Below are positions 12,882 through 20,984 of a DNA stretch of 29,631 nucleotides, piece by piece; position 1 is the first letter of the stretch; the number at the start of each line of letters is the position of its first letter. Source of the DNA: a bacterium (GTDB lineage: Bacteria > Chloroflexota > Dormibacteria > UBA8260 > Bog-877); assembly GCA_021802115.1 (NCBI GenBank), contig JAKABA010000034.1:1-29631 (forward strand), read 5' to 3'. The position numbers and the translations under genes were made by a program. Under the pieces are notes generated by a model, which was given only the letters and a program-made list of their open reading frames with translations, did not search any database and was not told the DNA's origin.

Positions 12882-13832
12882 GTGGCAGTCGCCGCCAGCC
12901 AGGCGCTCCGAGGCGGGCTGGCCCTGCTGGTCGTGTACGTGGTCTGGGGCTCCACCTTCACCGGCATCCAGGTGGCGGTAAGGGCCATGCCACCGCTCCT
13001 GATGGCGGGTACCAGGTATCTCCTGGCCGGGGTCGTCCTGTACCTGGTGGCGGGTCGCAGCGGTCGCTGGCGGTGGCGGCGCCTCAGCTGGCCGGAGCTG
13101 TACAGCTCAGCGGCGGTCGGGTTGCTCCTGCTCCTGGGTGCCAACGGCCTGCTCAGCTGGTCGGAGCAGAAGGTGCCGTCCGGACTGGCCGCTCTGATCA
13201 TCGCCACCGTTCCGCTTTGGATGGCTGTCCTGGGCCTGGCCGGGAGGCACTCGGTTGGGCCAGGCCGGTTGGGCTGGCTGGGGGTGATGGTGGGCCTGGT
13301 CGGAGTTGGCGTCCTGGCCAGCCCAACCACCGCCGGGCACATGGCCCCGGTTTACACGGCGGTCCTGCTGGCGGCCGCGCTGTTCTGGGCCAGCGGGTCC
13401 CTCTACGCGCGGCGGGCCCCGCTGCCCGATAACATCTTCATCGCCTCCGCCGTGGAGATGGTCTTCGGTGGCCTGGGACTGGTGGTCGCGGGGCTGGCCT
13501 CCGGCGAGAGCACCCAGGTCCAGTGGGCGCACGTCGTGGGGGGGCCCCTGATTGCCTTCGCCTGGCTGGTGTTGGGAGGCTCGCTGCTGGGCTACACCTG
13601 CTACGCGTATGCGCTCAAGGTTCTGCCCACCAGCACCGTGGCCACCTATGCCTACGTCAACCCCGTGGTGGCCCTGGTGCTGGGCTTTTTCATACTCGGC
13701 CAGGGCCTCACCCGGGGGAGTGCGATGGCCGCCGCCCTGATCACGGTGGGGGTGGTTCTGATGGTCAGCGGGCCCCACCTGGCCCGGCGGCGCCGGCTGC
13801 GGGCGGGGGTGCCCAGCGTCGGTACCGGCTGA
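12882..13832 (+). CDS. EamA-family (DMT superfamily) exporter
   Basis: About 316 aa with ten hydrophobic segments, in the duplicated five-plus-five layout of drug/metabolite transporters. The first segment carries the EamA hallmark VYVVWGSTFTGIQVAV and the second half VLGGSLLGYTCYAYALKVLPTSTVATYAYVNPVVALVLGFFILGQGL, both typical of RhaT/YdcZ-like permeases. Family members export amino acids, nucleosides or drugs; the substrate here is unknown. GGAAGG (12870-12875) lies six bases before the GTG at 12882, the best ribosome site. An ATG at 12876 abuts it, and a TTG at 12861 has none. The divergent Lrp/AsnC gene is its likely regulator, which hints at an amino-acid-derived substrate. Confidence 0.88.
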   Translation: MAVAASQALRGGLALLVVYVVWGSTFTGIQVAVRAMPPLLMAGTRYLLAGVVLYLVAGRSGRWRWRRLSWPELYSSAAVGLLLLLGANGLLSWSEQKVPSGLAALIIATVPLWMAVLGLAGRHSVGPGRLGWLGVMVGLVGVGVLASPTTAGHMAPVYTAVLLAAALFWASGSLYARRAPLPDNIFIASAVEMVFGGLGLVVAGLASGESTQVQWAHVVGGPLIAFAWLVLGGSLLGYTCYAYALKVLPTSTVATYAYVNPVVALVLGFFILGQGLTRGSAMAAALITVGVVLMVSGPHLARRRRLRAGVPSVGTG

Positions 13833-13843
13833 TCCGGGAACCG

Positions 13844-13862
13844 CTGCCCCGATCGCGGTGGG
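13844..13862. terminator. Possible hairpin between convergent genes
   Basis: GCCCC (13844-13848) and GGGGC (13858-13862) pair around a 9-nt loop, in the 63-bp gap between the ends of the exporter and GNAT genes. It is short and lacks a U-tract. Confidence 0.3.
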
Positions 13863-13895
13863 GCCCGGGCCGCCTCTGGCCGGTCGAGACTGAGC

Positions 13896-14759
13896 TCAGA
13901 ACAGCACCGAGCGCATGGTCCCTATCCGTCGGAAGCCGATCCGCTCATAGACGTGGATGGCGACCGCATTGAAGTCGTTGACGAAGAGAGTGACGGTCTG
14001 GGTCTCGGCCAGCAGCAGCCGGCAGAGGCCCGCCATCGCCAGGGTCCCGCGCCCCTGGCCGCGGAACTTGGGATTGGTCCAGACCCCCTGAAGCTGGATC
14101 GCCTCGGCGGTAACGGCCGAGCACTCAGCCTTGAACACGATCTGGTCACCCTCCATCCAGACATACACCCAGCCGCGCCGGATCAACGTGAGCACCCGTT
14201 GCCGGAAGCCGATCGGGTCGGACGCCAAAGGGTCGAAGCCAACCTCCTCCAGATGCATGGCCGCCCCGGCCCGAACCGCCTGCTCCAAGTCGCCCACGGT
14301 GGCCTTCCGAAGCGGGGGGGGGTCCAGGGGCCACGCGACCAAGCCATCGAGATCCACCGCGTAATGGGGCTGTTCGGCGCGCAGCAGCCGGGCCGGACCC
14401 AACTGGGAGGCCAGCAGCCGCTGCAAGCCTGCCACCTGGTCCCGCGGTCCAACGATCAGTTGCACCAACCGGACCTGACTTCGCAGGGCGCCTGCCAGCG
14501 CCACCAGGTCGCGCTTCCCGGGGGCCCACGGGACCAACAGCGGGCCCTTCATGGCGACCGCGTGGAGACGATGGTCCTCGGGATGCTCGATGCCGACCAG
14601 GGCTCCCTGCCGCAGGGCGCCACACCGGATCTCGCTGCGTAGGTAGACCGTCTCCAGCGGGCTGGACTCCAAGCAGACATCGACGGCCAGCGAGTCGCCC
14701 GCCCAAAGCTGGCGAGCCCGCGGTTGGCGTAACGACGCCCGCCTCAGCACGGCAGGCAT
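13896..14759 (-). CDS. GNAT acetyltransferase with DUF4081-like N-terminal half
   Basis: A 287-aa two-part protein. The C-terminal half (about 155-287) is a GNAT fold with the acetyl-CoA pyrophosphate loop RGQGRG in VWTNPKFRGQGRGTLAMAGL, then LFVNDFNAVAIHVYERIGFRRIG, the usual C-terminal GNAT motif. The N-terminal half resembles the DUF4081 domain found ahead of GNATs in actinobacteria. Substrate is unknown. The start is the ATG at 14759, with GGAG eight bases upstream. The longer frame to 14798 would run into the ARG-box region. It is transcribed away from argC with the putative ArgR operator between them, so it may be co-regulated with arginine synthesis. An N-acetylglutamate-related role is conceivable, but nothing proves it. 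Confidence 0.87.
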   Translation of the reverse strand: MPAVLRRASLRQPRARQLWAGDSLAVDVCLESSPLETVYLRSEIRCGALRQGALVGIEHPEDHRLHAVAMKGPLLVPWAPGKRDLVALAGALRSQVRLVQLIVGPRDQVAGLQRLLASQLGPARLLRAEQPHYAVDLDGLVAWPLDPPPLRKATVGDLEQAVRAGAAMHLEEVGFDPLASDPIGFRQRVLTLIRRGWVYVWMEGDQIVFKAECSAVTAEAIQLQGVWTNPKFRGQGRGTLAMAGLCRLLLAETQTVTLFVNDFNAVAIHVYERIGFRRIGTMRSVLF

Positions 14760-14792
14760 TATCACTCTCCGGGGCCGGCCCGGTGCGTGGGG

Positions 14793-14826
14793 GCGCATAA
14801 ATATGCAACCATAAGCATATGTGCGC
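14793..14826. promoter_or_regulatory. Putative ArgR operator (tandem ARG-box-like palindromes)
   Basis: The AT-rich island here stands out from the GC-rich surroundings. It contains the palindrome GCATAAATATGC (14795-14806), close to the ARG-box pattern (TGNATWWWWATNCA), and a weaker one, CATAAGCATATG (14810-14821), with centres 15 bp apart. Tandem boxes are how ArgR hexamers usually bind. The argC ATG (14819) lies inside the second box, and the GNAT gene diverges on the other side. argR itself is in the operon, so autoregulation is expected. Confidence 0.7.
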
Positions 14827-15850
14827 TGCCTCTGGGGCCAAACTGCGGGTGGCGGTGGCCGGAGCCACCGGCTACGCCGGCGCCGGCTGCGTGCAACTGC
14901 TGATGGCGCACCCGGATGTAGAGGTGGTCCAGGTCGGCTCCCGCTCCCAATCCGGTCGCCGCCACCAGGACGTGTATCCCGGATCCACCTGCTCCTTGGA
15001 GCTGACGCCCGAGATAGACGCCGCCCGCTGCGATGCGGTGCTCAGCGCCCTGCCGCCCGGAGAGGCGGCCCTTGCAGCTGGGACATGGCTGGCTCAGGGG
15101 GCGGTGGTAATCGACGTGGCGGCTGATTTTCGGCTGCGCGACCCGGCCGCCTATCGCGCCTGGTACGGCCACGACCATCCCGCCCCGGAGCTGCTGGACC
15201 GGGCGGTCGTGGCCCTGCCCGAGCTGGACCCCGAAGGGATCGACGGAGCCTCCCTGCTGTCACTTCCCGGATGCTTCTCCACAGCTGCGATCCTGGCCTG
15301 TGGCCCGGCCGCTATGGCGCATCTGGTCGAACCTCAGGTGGTCGTGGATGCCAAGACGGGAACCAGCGGGGCGGGCCGTCAGGCCGACTCCGGGCACCTT
15401 TTCTCGGAGCTGAACGAGTCGGTTCGAGCCTATGCGGTCGCCGGCCATCGCCATCGGCCGGAGATGGAGCAGACCCTCTCGCAGCTGGGGGGAGAGGAGT
15501 TCGGGGTCACGTTCGTTCCTCACCTGACCCCGATGACCCGGGGGATCGTCGCCACCTGTTACCTCAGCTTGCGGGCGGGAGCGGGCCGCGAGGAGGTTCG
15601 GGCGGCCTACCGGGCCCGTTACCAGGCCGCGCCCTTCGTAGCGTTGGTGGAGCAGGCGGCACCGAGCAAGCTAGCCAGCCACACCAACCTCTGCTTCATC
15701 AGCGTCGAGGTCCAGGGTCCGCACCTGGTGGTCTGCGCGGTCCTCGACAACCTGGGCCGAGGCGCCTCCTCGCAGGCCGTCCAGGTGCTCAACCAGCGCT
15801 TCGGGATGGCGCTCACCGCCGGCTTGGAGGCGGCCCCGCAATGGCCCTGA
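14819..15850 (+). CDS. argC: N-acetyl-gamma-glutamyl-phosphate reductase
   Basis: A 343-aa enzyme that reduces N-acetylglutamyl-phosphate with NADPH to the semialdehyde, the third step of arginine synthesis. It has the NADP loop GATGYAGAG (15-23), the active-site Cys C152 in SLPGCFSTAAILA, and the family segment HRHRPEMEQTL. Length is normal. The ATG at 14819 sits within the putative ARG box, so the mRNA leader must be very short or absent, and ArgR bound there would also cover the start. It heads the arg operon, and its last 10 bases overlap argJ. Confidence 0.95.
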   Translation: MCAASGAKLRVAVAGATGYAGAGCVQLLMAHPDVEVVQVGSRSQSGRRHQDVYPGSTCSLELTPEIDAARCDAVLSALPPGEAALAAGTWLAQGAVVIDVAADFRLRDPAAYRAWYGHDHPAPELLDRAVVALPELDPEGIDGASLLSLPGCFSTAAILACGPAAMAHLVEPQVVVDAKTGTSGAGRQADSGHLFSELNESVRAYAVAGHRHRPEMEQTLSQLGGEEFGVTFVPHLTPMTRGIVATCYLSLRAGAGREEVRAAYRARYQAAPFVALVEQAAPSKLASHTNLCFISVEVQGPHLVVCAVLDNLGRGASSQAVQVLNQRFGMALTAGLEAAPQWP

Positions 15851-17067
15851 CCTCGCGGGTGGAGAGCGCGGTGGGAGGGGTCACCACACCCCGGGGCTTC
15901 CGCGCCGGCACCGCCAGCGCCGACGTCCGAGGCGACGGGTCGCAGCGGCCGGACGTGGCTCTCGTGATCAGCGACCGGCCGGCGGCGGCCGCCGGTGTCT
16001 TCACCCGCAACCTGGTCAGGGCGGCTCCGGTCGTGATCAGCCAGCTGCACCTCAAGCGAGGGGTGGCCCGGGCCGTGGTGGTGAACAGCGGCAACGCCAA
16101 CGCCTGCACTGGGGCCAGGGGCTTGGGAGACGCTCTCCGCATGGCCCAGGCCGCCTCGGACGCCGTCGAGTGTGCCCCTGGCGAGGTGCTGGTGGCTTCC
16201 ACCGGGGTGATCGGGCGGTCCATGCCGATGGCTCGGGTCCTGCCCGCCATCGCCATTGCCGCCGGGGCGGCCACGGAGCGAGGCGGCATGGCCGCGGCCG
16301 AGGCGATCATGACCACGGACACCCGCTCGAAGGAGGCCGTGGCCACCTTCGAGGCGGACGGGATCGTCCATCGCATCGGGGGCATGGCGAAGGGTTCGGG
16401 CATGATCCATCCCGACATGGCGACGCTGCTCGCCTTCGTGACCACAGACGCTCGGGTGGCTCCGGAACTGCTCCGGCCGCTGCTCCAGGCCGCGGTTCGA
16501 GACAGCTTCAATCTGATCAGCGTGGACGGTGACACCAGCACCAACGACTGCTGTCTCCTGCTGGCCAACGGTGCCGCCGAAGGACCTCTGCTGGAGCCCG
16601 GCTCCACAGCGGCAGACCTCTTCGCCAGCGCCCTGGGCCGGGTGCTCCAAGACCTGGCGGAGCAGGTGGTGGCGGATGGCGAGGGCGCCACCAGGACCTT
16701 CTCCGTGCGGGTCACCGGGGCCGTCGACCAGGCTCAGGCGCGGGCCGCCGCGCGCACCGTGACCAGCTCGCCGCTGGTGAAGACGGCGATCCACGGCGGC
16801 GACCCCAACTGGGGACGGATCCTGGCCGCGGTGGGTCGCTCCGGCGCCGAGCTCGCCCTGGATCGCTGCCGCCTATCAATCCAGGGAGAGGAGATGTTCG
16901 CCCTGGGTCAGGTGCTGGAGGCGTCTCTGCAGCGGCTGGTGCCCAAGCTGTCCCAACCTCGGATCGCGATCGAAATCAACCTTGGAGTCGGGGACGCCGA
17001 GGCCACCGCCATCGGCTGTGACCTGAGCTCCGACTATGTGAGGATCAATGCCGACTACTCCACCTGA
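15841..17067 (+). CDS. argJ: Glutamate N-acetyltransferase (ornithine acetyltransferase)
   Basis: A 408-aa enzyme that recycles the acetyl group from N-acetylornithine to glutamate and, in bifunctional members, also makes N-acetylglutamate from acetyl-CoA. The precursor self-cleaves before a Thr in KGSGMIHPDMATLLAF, here T195, giving alpha and beta chains. The VNSGNANACTG and STGVIGRSMPM motifs are present. No argA is found in the window, so this may be the bifunctional kind. The ATG at 15841 overlaps the argC stop by ten bases, and the C-terminal end overlaps argB by 20 bases. The frame is open upstream through argC, but that part is a shadow. Confidence 0.96.
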   Translation: MALTSRVESAVGGVTTPRGFRAGTASADVRGDGSQRPDVALVISDRPAAAAGVFTRNLVRAAPVVISQLHLKRGVARAVVVNSGNANACTGARGLGDALRMAQAASDAVECAPGEVLVASTGVIGRSMPMARVLPAIAIAAGAATERGGMAAAEAIMTTDTRSKEAVATFEADGIVHRIGGMAKGSGMIHPDMATLLAFVTTDARVAPELLRPLLQAAVRDSFNLISVDGDTSTNDCCLLLANGAAEGPLLEPGSTAADLFASALGRVLQDLAEQVVADGEGATRTFSVRVTGAVDQAQARAAARTVTSSPLVKTAIHGGDPNWGRILAAVGRSGAELALDRCRLSIQGEEMFALGQVLEASLQRLVPKLSQPRIAIEINLGVGDAEATAIGCDLSSDYVRINADYST

Positions 17068-17950
17068 CCCCACTCTGTCCACCATCAGCCCCGCCCTCCG
17101 GGCCCGCATCCTGGTGGAGGCCCTTCCCTACATCCGGCGGTTTCACGGCGAGCTGCTGGTGGTGAAACTGGGCGGGGCGGCCATGGACGACCCCCAAGCT
17201 CGTGACACCGTGCTCCAGGACCTGGTCCTGCTCCGATTGGTGGGGCTCCGGCCAGTGCTCGTGCATGGAGGCGGCCGGGAGATAACGGCGATGGCGCGCG
17301 CCCTCGGCCTGGAGACCCGGTTCATCGGCGGGCTGAGGGTCACCGACGAGCGCACCATGGAGGTCGCCAAGATGGTGCTGACCGGCAAGATCACGCCGGA
17401 ACTGGTGGCCGCCATCCACCGCCTGGGGGGGCGCGCGATGGGCCTCTCCGGCGAGGATGGCCCGACTCTGCTCGTGCGCCGTCAGATGGGGCCCCAGGGG
17501 GAGGACCTGGGCTTGGTGGGAGCGGTCGAGGAGGTCAACCCCGAGCCGGTGCTGGCCATCTCGGAGCGAGGTCTGATCCCGGTGGTGGCCTCGATCGGAC
17601 TCGGCTACGACGGGCTCAGCTACAACGTCAACGCGGACACCGTGGCGGCCGCCCTGGCGGCCGAGCTGAAGGCCGCCAAACTGCTGATGCTGACCGACGT
17701 GGTGGGCGTCCAGGGCCGCCAGGGAGAGCTTCTGAGCGAGCTGACCCTGGCCCAGGCGGAGGGGCTGCTGGCGGATGGGATCGCCCGGGATGGGATGATC
17801 CCCAAGCTGAAAGCCGCCTGCGACGCCGCCCGGGCTGGGGTCACCGTACACATCGTCGATGGCCGTGATCCTCATTCGATCCTGCTGGAGCTGCTGACCG
17901 CGTCCGGGGTTGGCACGATGATCGACGCGGCCCCTTCCGGGGCAGCCTGA
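17048..17950 (+). CDS. argB: Acetylglutamate kinase
   Basis: A 300-aa amino-acid kinase, the second step of the pathway. It has KLGGAAM (phosphate loop, about 39-45), LVHGGGREIT, GLRVTDERTMEV, and NVNADTVAAALAAEL near the nucleotide site. The N-terminal helix SPALRARILVEALPYIRRF matches the extra helix of arginine-inhibited hexameric kinases such as those of Thermotoga and Pseudomonas, so feedback inhibition by arginine is likely. The ATG overlaps argJ by 20 bases with GAGG a few bases before it, and the stop is one base before the GTG of argD. Confidence 0.95.
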   Translation: MPTTPPDPTLSTISPALRARILVEALPYIRRFHGELLVVKLGGAAMDDPQARDTVLQDLVLLRLVGLRPVLVHGGGREITAMARALGLETRFIGGLRVTDERTMEVAKMVLTGKITPELVAAIHRLGGRAMGLSGEDGPTLLVRRQMGPQGEDLGLVGAVEEVNPEPVLAISERGLIPVVASIGLGYDGLSYNVNADTVAAALAAELKAAKLLMLTDVVGVQGRQGELLSELTLAQAEGLLADGIARDGMIPKLKAACDAARAGVTVHIVDGRDPHSILLELLTASGVGTMIDAAPSGAA

Positions 17951-17951
17951 G

Positions 17952-19166
17952 GTGACCTCACCGACCCTGGCGGAGCGTGAGGCCGCCGCCCTTTGCGGGA
18001 CCTACCGGAGAGTTCCGGTGACCCTGGTGCGAGGGGACGGCTGCTTCGTGGAGACAGCCGACGGGCGCCGGCTGCTGGATCTGGTTGGCGGGATCGCGGT
18101 CAACCTGCTGGGTCACTGTCAGGCGGAGGTGGTGGCTGCCGCCACCGCGCAGATGGGCCGCCTGATGCACACCAGCAACCTGTACTACACCGAGCCCCAG
18201 GTGGAGCTCGCCGAGCGGCTGGCGGCGAGCGCATTCCCCAGCCGGGCCTTCCTCTGCAACAGTGGGGCCGAGGCCAACGAGGCCGCCATCAAGGTGGCCC
18301 GCAAGTGGGGCCAGCTCCACCGTCAGGGGGCCTACACCATCCTGACCCTGGAGGGCGCCTTTCACGGCCGCACCCTGGCCACTCTGGCAGCCACGGGCAA
18401 CGCTCATTACAGCGACCCCTTCCGGCCCCTTCCGGATGGCTTCCGCCAGGTGCCGCGCGATGACCTGGGCGCAGTCGAGCTGGCCCTCGCGGACGCAGGC
18501 CGCCCCGCGGTCGCGGTCATGGCCGAGCCGATTCAGGGCGAGAGCGGGGTGCATCTTCTGGAGGACTCCTATCTCCGCGGGCTGCGCGAACTCTGCGACC
18601 AGCACCAGGCTCTGCTGATCCTGGACGAGGTCCAGACCGGGATGGGGCGGACCGGCAGGATGTGGGCCCATCAGCACTCCGGCGCGGTGCCGGACGTGAT
18701 GACGGTCGCCAAGGGAGTTGGGGGCGGCCTGCCGTTGGGGGCGGCCCTGGTTGGGAAGCGGGCCGATGTGTTTGAGGCCGGTGACCACGGCAGCACTTTC
18801 GGAGGCAATCCTGTGGCCGCCGCCGCCGGCCTGGCGGTGCTCAGGGTGGTCGAGCGCGACCATCTATGGCAGCGGGCGGCAGTGGCAGGGGATCAATTCA
18901 AGGAGGCCATCCTGGGCCTCCGCCAGGAAGGCCACCCGGTGGTCGAGACCAGAGGTCGTGGGCTGCTGCTGGGGGTCGGGCTAGCCATTCCGATCGCAGC
19001 CGATCTGGGGCGCTTGGCGCTCGACGAGGGGATCTTGGTCAACCCGATCGGCGACTCGACCATCCGCCTGGCTCCGCCTCTGACGATTTCCGACGGTGAG
19101 ATCGAGATGGCGGTCGCAGCCCTCGGGCGGGCGCTGGGACGAGCCTCCGGAGCCAGCCGGCCATGA
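17952..19166 (+). CDS. argD: Acetylornithine aminotransferase
   Basis: A 404-aa class III PLP-dependent transaminase that converts N-acetylglutamate semialdehyde to N-acetylornithine with glutamate as donor. Key residues include the PLP-binding Lys K254 (TVAKGVGGGLPLG), D225 of LDEVQTGMGRTG, the CNSGAEANEAAIKVARK block (102-118) and FHGRTLATLAATG. The GTG start follows the argB stop by one base. The stop overlaps the argR ATG as ATGA, so the two are coupled. Confidence 0.96.
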   Translation: MTSPTLAEREAAALCGTYRRVPVTLVRGDGCFVETADGRRLLDLVGGIAVNLLGHCQAEVVAAATAQMGRLMHTSNLYYTEPQVELAERLAASAFPSRAFLCNSGAEANEAAIKVARKWGQLHRQGAYTILTLEGAFHGRTLATLAATGNAHYSDPFRPLPDGFRQVPRDDLGAVELALADAGRPAVAVMAEPIQGESGVHLLEDSYLRGLRELCDQHQALLILDEVQTGMGRTGRMWAHQHSGAVPDVMTVAKGVGGGLPLGAALVGKRADVFEAGDHGSTFGGNPVAAAAGLAVLRVVERDHLWQRAAVAGDQFKEAILGLRQEGHPVVETRGRGLLLGVGLAIPIAADLGRLALDEGILVNPIGDSTIRLAPPLTISDGEIEMAVAALGRALGRASGASRP

Positions 19167-19693
19167 CCTCGGTGGAGCTGAAGCGCGCTCGCCAGGCCGC
19201 CATCGTGGCCGTGCTCCGCAACCATCCCGTGGAGACCCAGGCTCAGCTCGCCGAGGAGCTGCGGCGCCTCCGAATTGAGGCTGATCAGGCCACCATCAGC
19301 CGAGATCTGCGCCAGCTGGGAGTGGCTCGCGTGGAGGGGTCATCGGGCCGCCGTTATCTGCCCCCACGGGAGGACCGCCAGGGACGGCTGGCCCAGGTGC
19401 TGCGGACCCAGCTAGTCCATGTGGAGCAGGTGGCCGCGATGGTGGTCCTGCACACCGCATCTGGGGCGGCCCCGGTGGTGGCGTCGGCGGTGGATGGGCT
19501 GAGCCTGCCCCAGGTGGCAGGCACGGTGGCGGGGGACGACACGGTCTTTGTCCAGGCTCGGTCGGCCACCGCCGCGCGGCAGGTGGTGGAGCGGCTGGAG
19601 CTGGCCCGAAGCGCAATGGACGACGACCACCTGGAGTGGTCGAGCTGGTTGCCAGCCGACAGCCCCAGGGGCGAGGATGGGGGGCATGGCTGA
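19163..19693 (+). CDS. argR: Arginine repressor
   Basis: A 176-aa hexameric regulator. The N-terminal winged HTH includes QLAEELRRLRIEADQATISRDLRQLGV (about 28-54), with TISRDL as the recognition helix. The C-terminal oligomerisation domain carries AGTVAGDDTVFV, whose D125 and D126 bind arginine between trimers. At about 150 aa the core is standard. The extra 20 or so residues at the C-terminus are Asp/Gly-rich. It binds ARG boxes and is the likely regulator of the site at 14793-14826. It sits inside the operon it controls, an arrangement known from Actinobacteria (argCJBDFRGH). The ATG overlaps argD and the end overlaps argG by 8 bases. Confidence 0.95.
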   Translation: MTSVELKRARQAAIVAVLRNHPVETQAQLAEELRRLRIEADQATISRDLRQLGVARVEGSSGRRYLPPREDRQGRLAQVLRTQLVHVEQVAAMVVLHTASGAAPVVASAVDGLSLPQVAGTVAGDDTVFVQARSATAARQVVERLELARSAMDDDHLEWSSWLPADSPRGEDGGHG

Positions 19694-20984
19694 GCACCGA
19701 CCGCGCTGCGTACTGGCATTCTCTGGAGGGCTCGACACCACGGTCGCAGTCCACTGGCTCACCCATGAGCGCGGCTTCGAGGTGATCACTCTGTCCGCCG
19801 ACCTCGGCGAGACCAAGGATGCTGAGGAGCTGCAGCGGCGGGCCCTCCACGCGGGGGCGACGGCTGCCCACGTGGTCGATGCCAAGGAGCTCTTCCTGAC
19901 CAATTTTGTGTGGCCGTCGCTGCAGGCCGGAGCCCTCTACCAGGGCGTCTATCCGCTCGCGACCGCCCTTGGGCGGCCGCTCATAGCCAGGCTGCTGGTG
20001 GAGGTGGCGCGCGAGACCGGAGCGGCGGCTGTCGCCCACGGCTGCACCGCCAAGGGCAATGATCAGGTGCGCTTCGATGTCGCGGTGGGGGCTCTTGCCC
20101 CGGCGCTCCAGGTGGTGGCGCCGCTGCGCGACTGGCAGATGGGGCGCAGCGAGGAGATCGCCTACGCCGCCGAGAACGGGCTGGCGGTCAGGGCCACCAA
20201 GGAGAGTCCCTACAGCATCGACGCCAACCTCTGGGGCCGCAGCGTGGAGACCGGAGTCCTGGAGGACCCCTGGGTCGAGCCCCCGGAGGACGCCTTCGAC
20301 TGGACCGTTGACCCGGCCAGGGCTCCCGAGGCCGGGCTGGTGGTGGAGGTGCACTTTGAGCAGGGGCTGCCCACCCGGCTCGACGGAGAGGAACTGGCGC
20401 CAGTCGAGCTGGTGACCAGACTCAACCTCTTGGCGGGCGCCCATGGCGTGGGTCGGATCGACCATATCGAGGACCGGTTGGTGGGGATCAAGTCACGTGA
20501 GCTCTACGAAGCGCCCGCCGCGGTGGTGCTCGACTTCGCCCACCGGGAGGTGGAGTCGCTCACGCTCGCCCGCGACGTGCTTCGCTTCAAGCGCTTGGTT
20601 GCCGACGAGTGGGCACAACTCACCTACGATGGACTCTGGTTCTCGGCGCTCCGGCAGAGCCTGGCCGCCTTTGTGGGTTCGACTCAGCATTTCGTCACGG
20701 GCGACGTGCGGTTGCACCTTCGCCAGGGCGCAATCCGTCTGCTCGGGCGGAGCAGCCCGAGCTCCCTGTACCGCCGGGAGCTCGCCACCTACGAGCGCGC
20801 CGAGGACCAGTTCCGCCATCAATCGGCCGAGGGGTTCCTCAACATCTTCGGTCTGCCGCTGCGGACCCAGGCGTCCATCCAGGGCAACCTCTGGGAGGAA
20901 TCCATCCCTCTGCTCCAGTCCGCTCCCCGGGGTATCGCCCAGGGCGGCCACCCCGCCGACCCTGCCGATGCCGACAAGCCCTGA
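19686..20984 (+). CDS. argG: Argininosuccinate synthase
   Basis: A 432-aa enzyme that joins citrulline and aspartate using ATP. It has the PP-loop ATP site AFSGGLDTT (11-19), then HGCTAKGNDQVRFD and the ANLWGRSVETG citrulline/aspartate segment. The C-terminal region is slightly longer than the usual 400 aa, ending in an Asp/Ala/Pro-rich stretch. I chose the ATG at 19686 (a second at 19677 lies three codons upstream) since it starts the family-typical segment. A G-rich run precedes both. It overlaps argR by eight bases and argH by 17. Citrulline requires argF, which is missing here. Confidence 0.95.
   Translation: MAEHRPRCVLAFSGGLDTTVAVHWLTHERGFEVITLSADLGETKDAEELQRRALHAGATAAHVVDAKELFLTNFVWPSLQAGALYQGVYPLATALGRPLIARLLVEVARETGAAAVAHGCTAKGNDQVRFDVAVGALAPALQVVAPLRDWQMGRSEEIAYAAENGLAVRATKESPYSIDANLWGRSVETGVLEDPWVEPPEDAFDWTVDPARAPEAGLVVEVHFEQGLPTRLDGEELAPVELVTRLNLLAGAHGVGRIDHIEDRLVGIKSRELYEAPAAVVLDFAHREVESLTLARDVLRFKRLVADEWAQLTYDGLWFSALRQSLAAFVGSTQHFVTGDVRLHLRQGAIRLLGRSSPSSLYRRELATYERAEDQFRHQSAEGFLNIFGLPLRTQASIQGNLWEESIPLLQSAPRGIAQGGHPADPADADKP

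Noticed and set aside
13107..13778. 223-codon minus-strand ORF opposite the EamA gene
   Set aside because: Gly/Gln/His-rich reverse frame of a clear ten-helix transporter; shadow only.
15271..15840. Upstream extension of the argJ frame through argC
   Set aside because: The frame is open, but the protein before MALTSRVESA is a frame-shifted reading of argC. The ATG at 15841 fits the family start.
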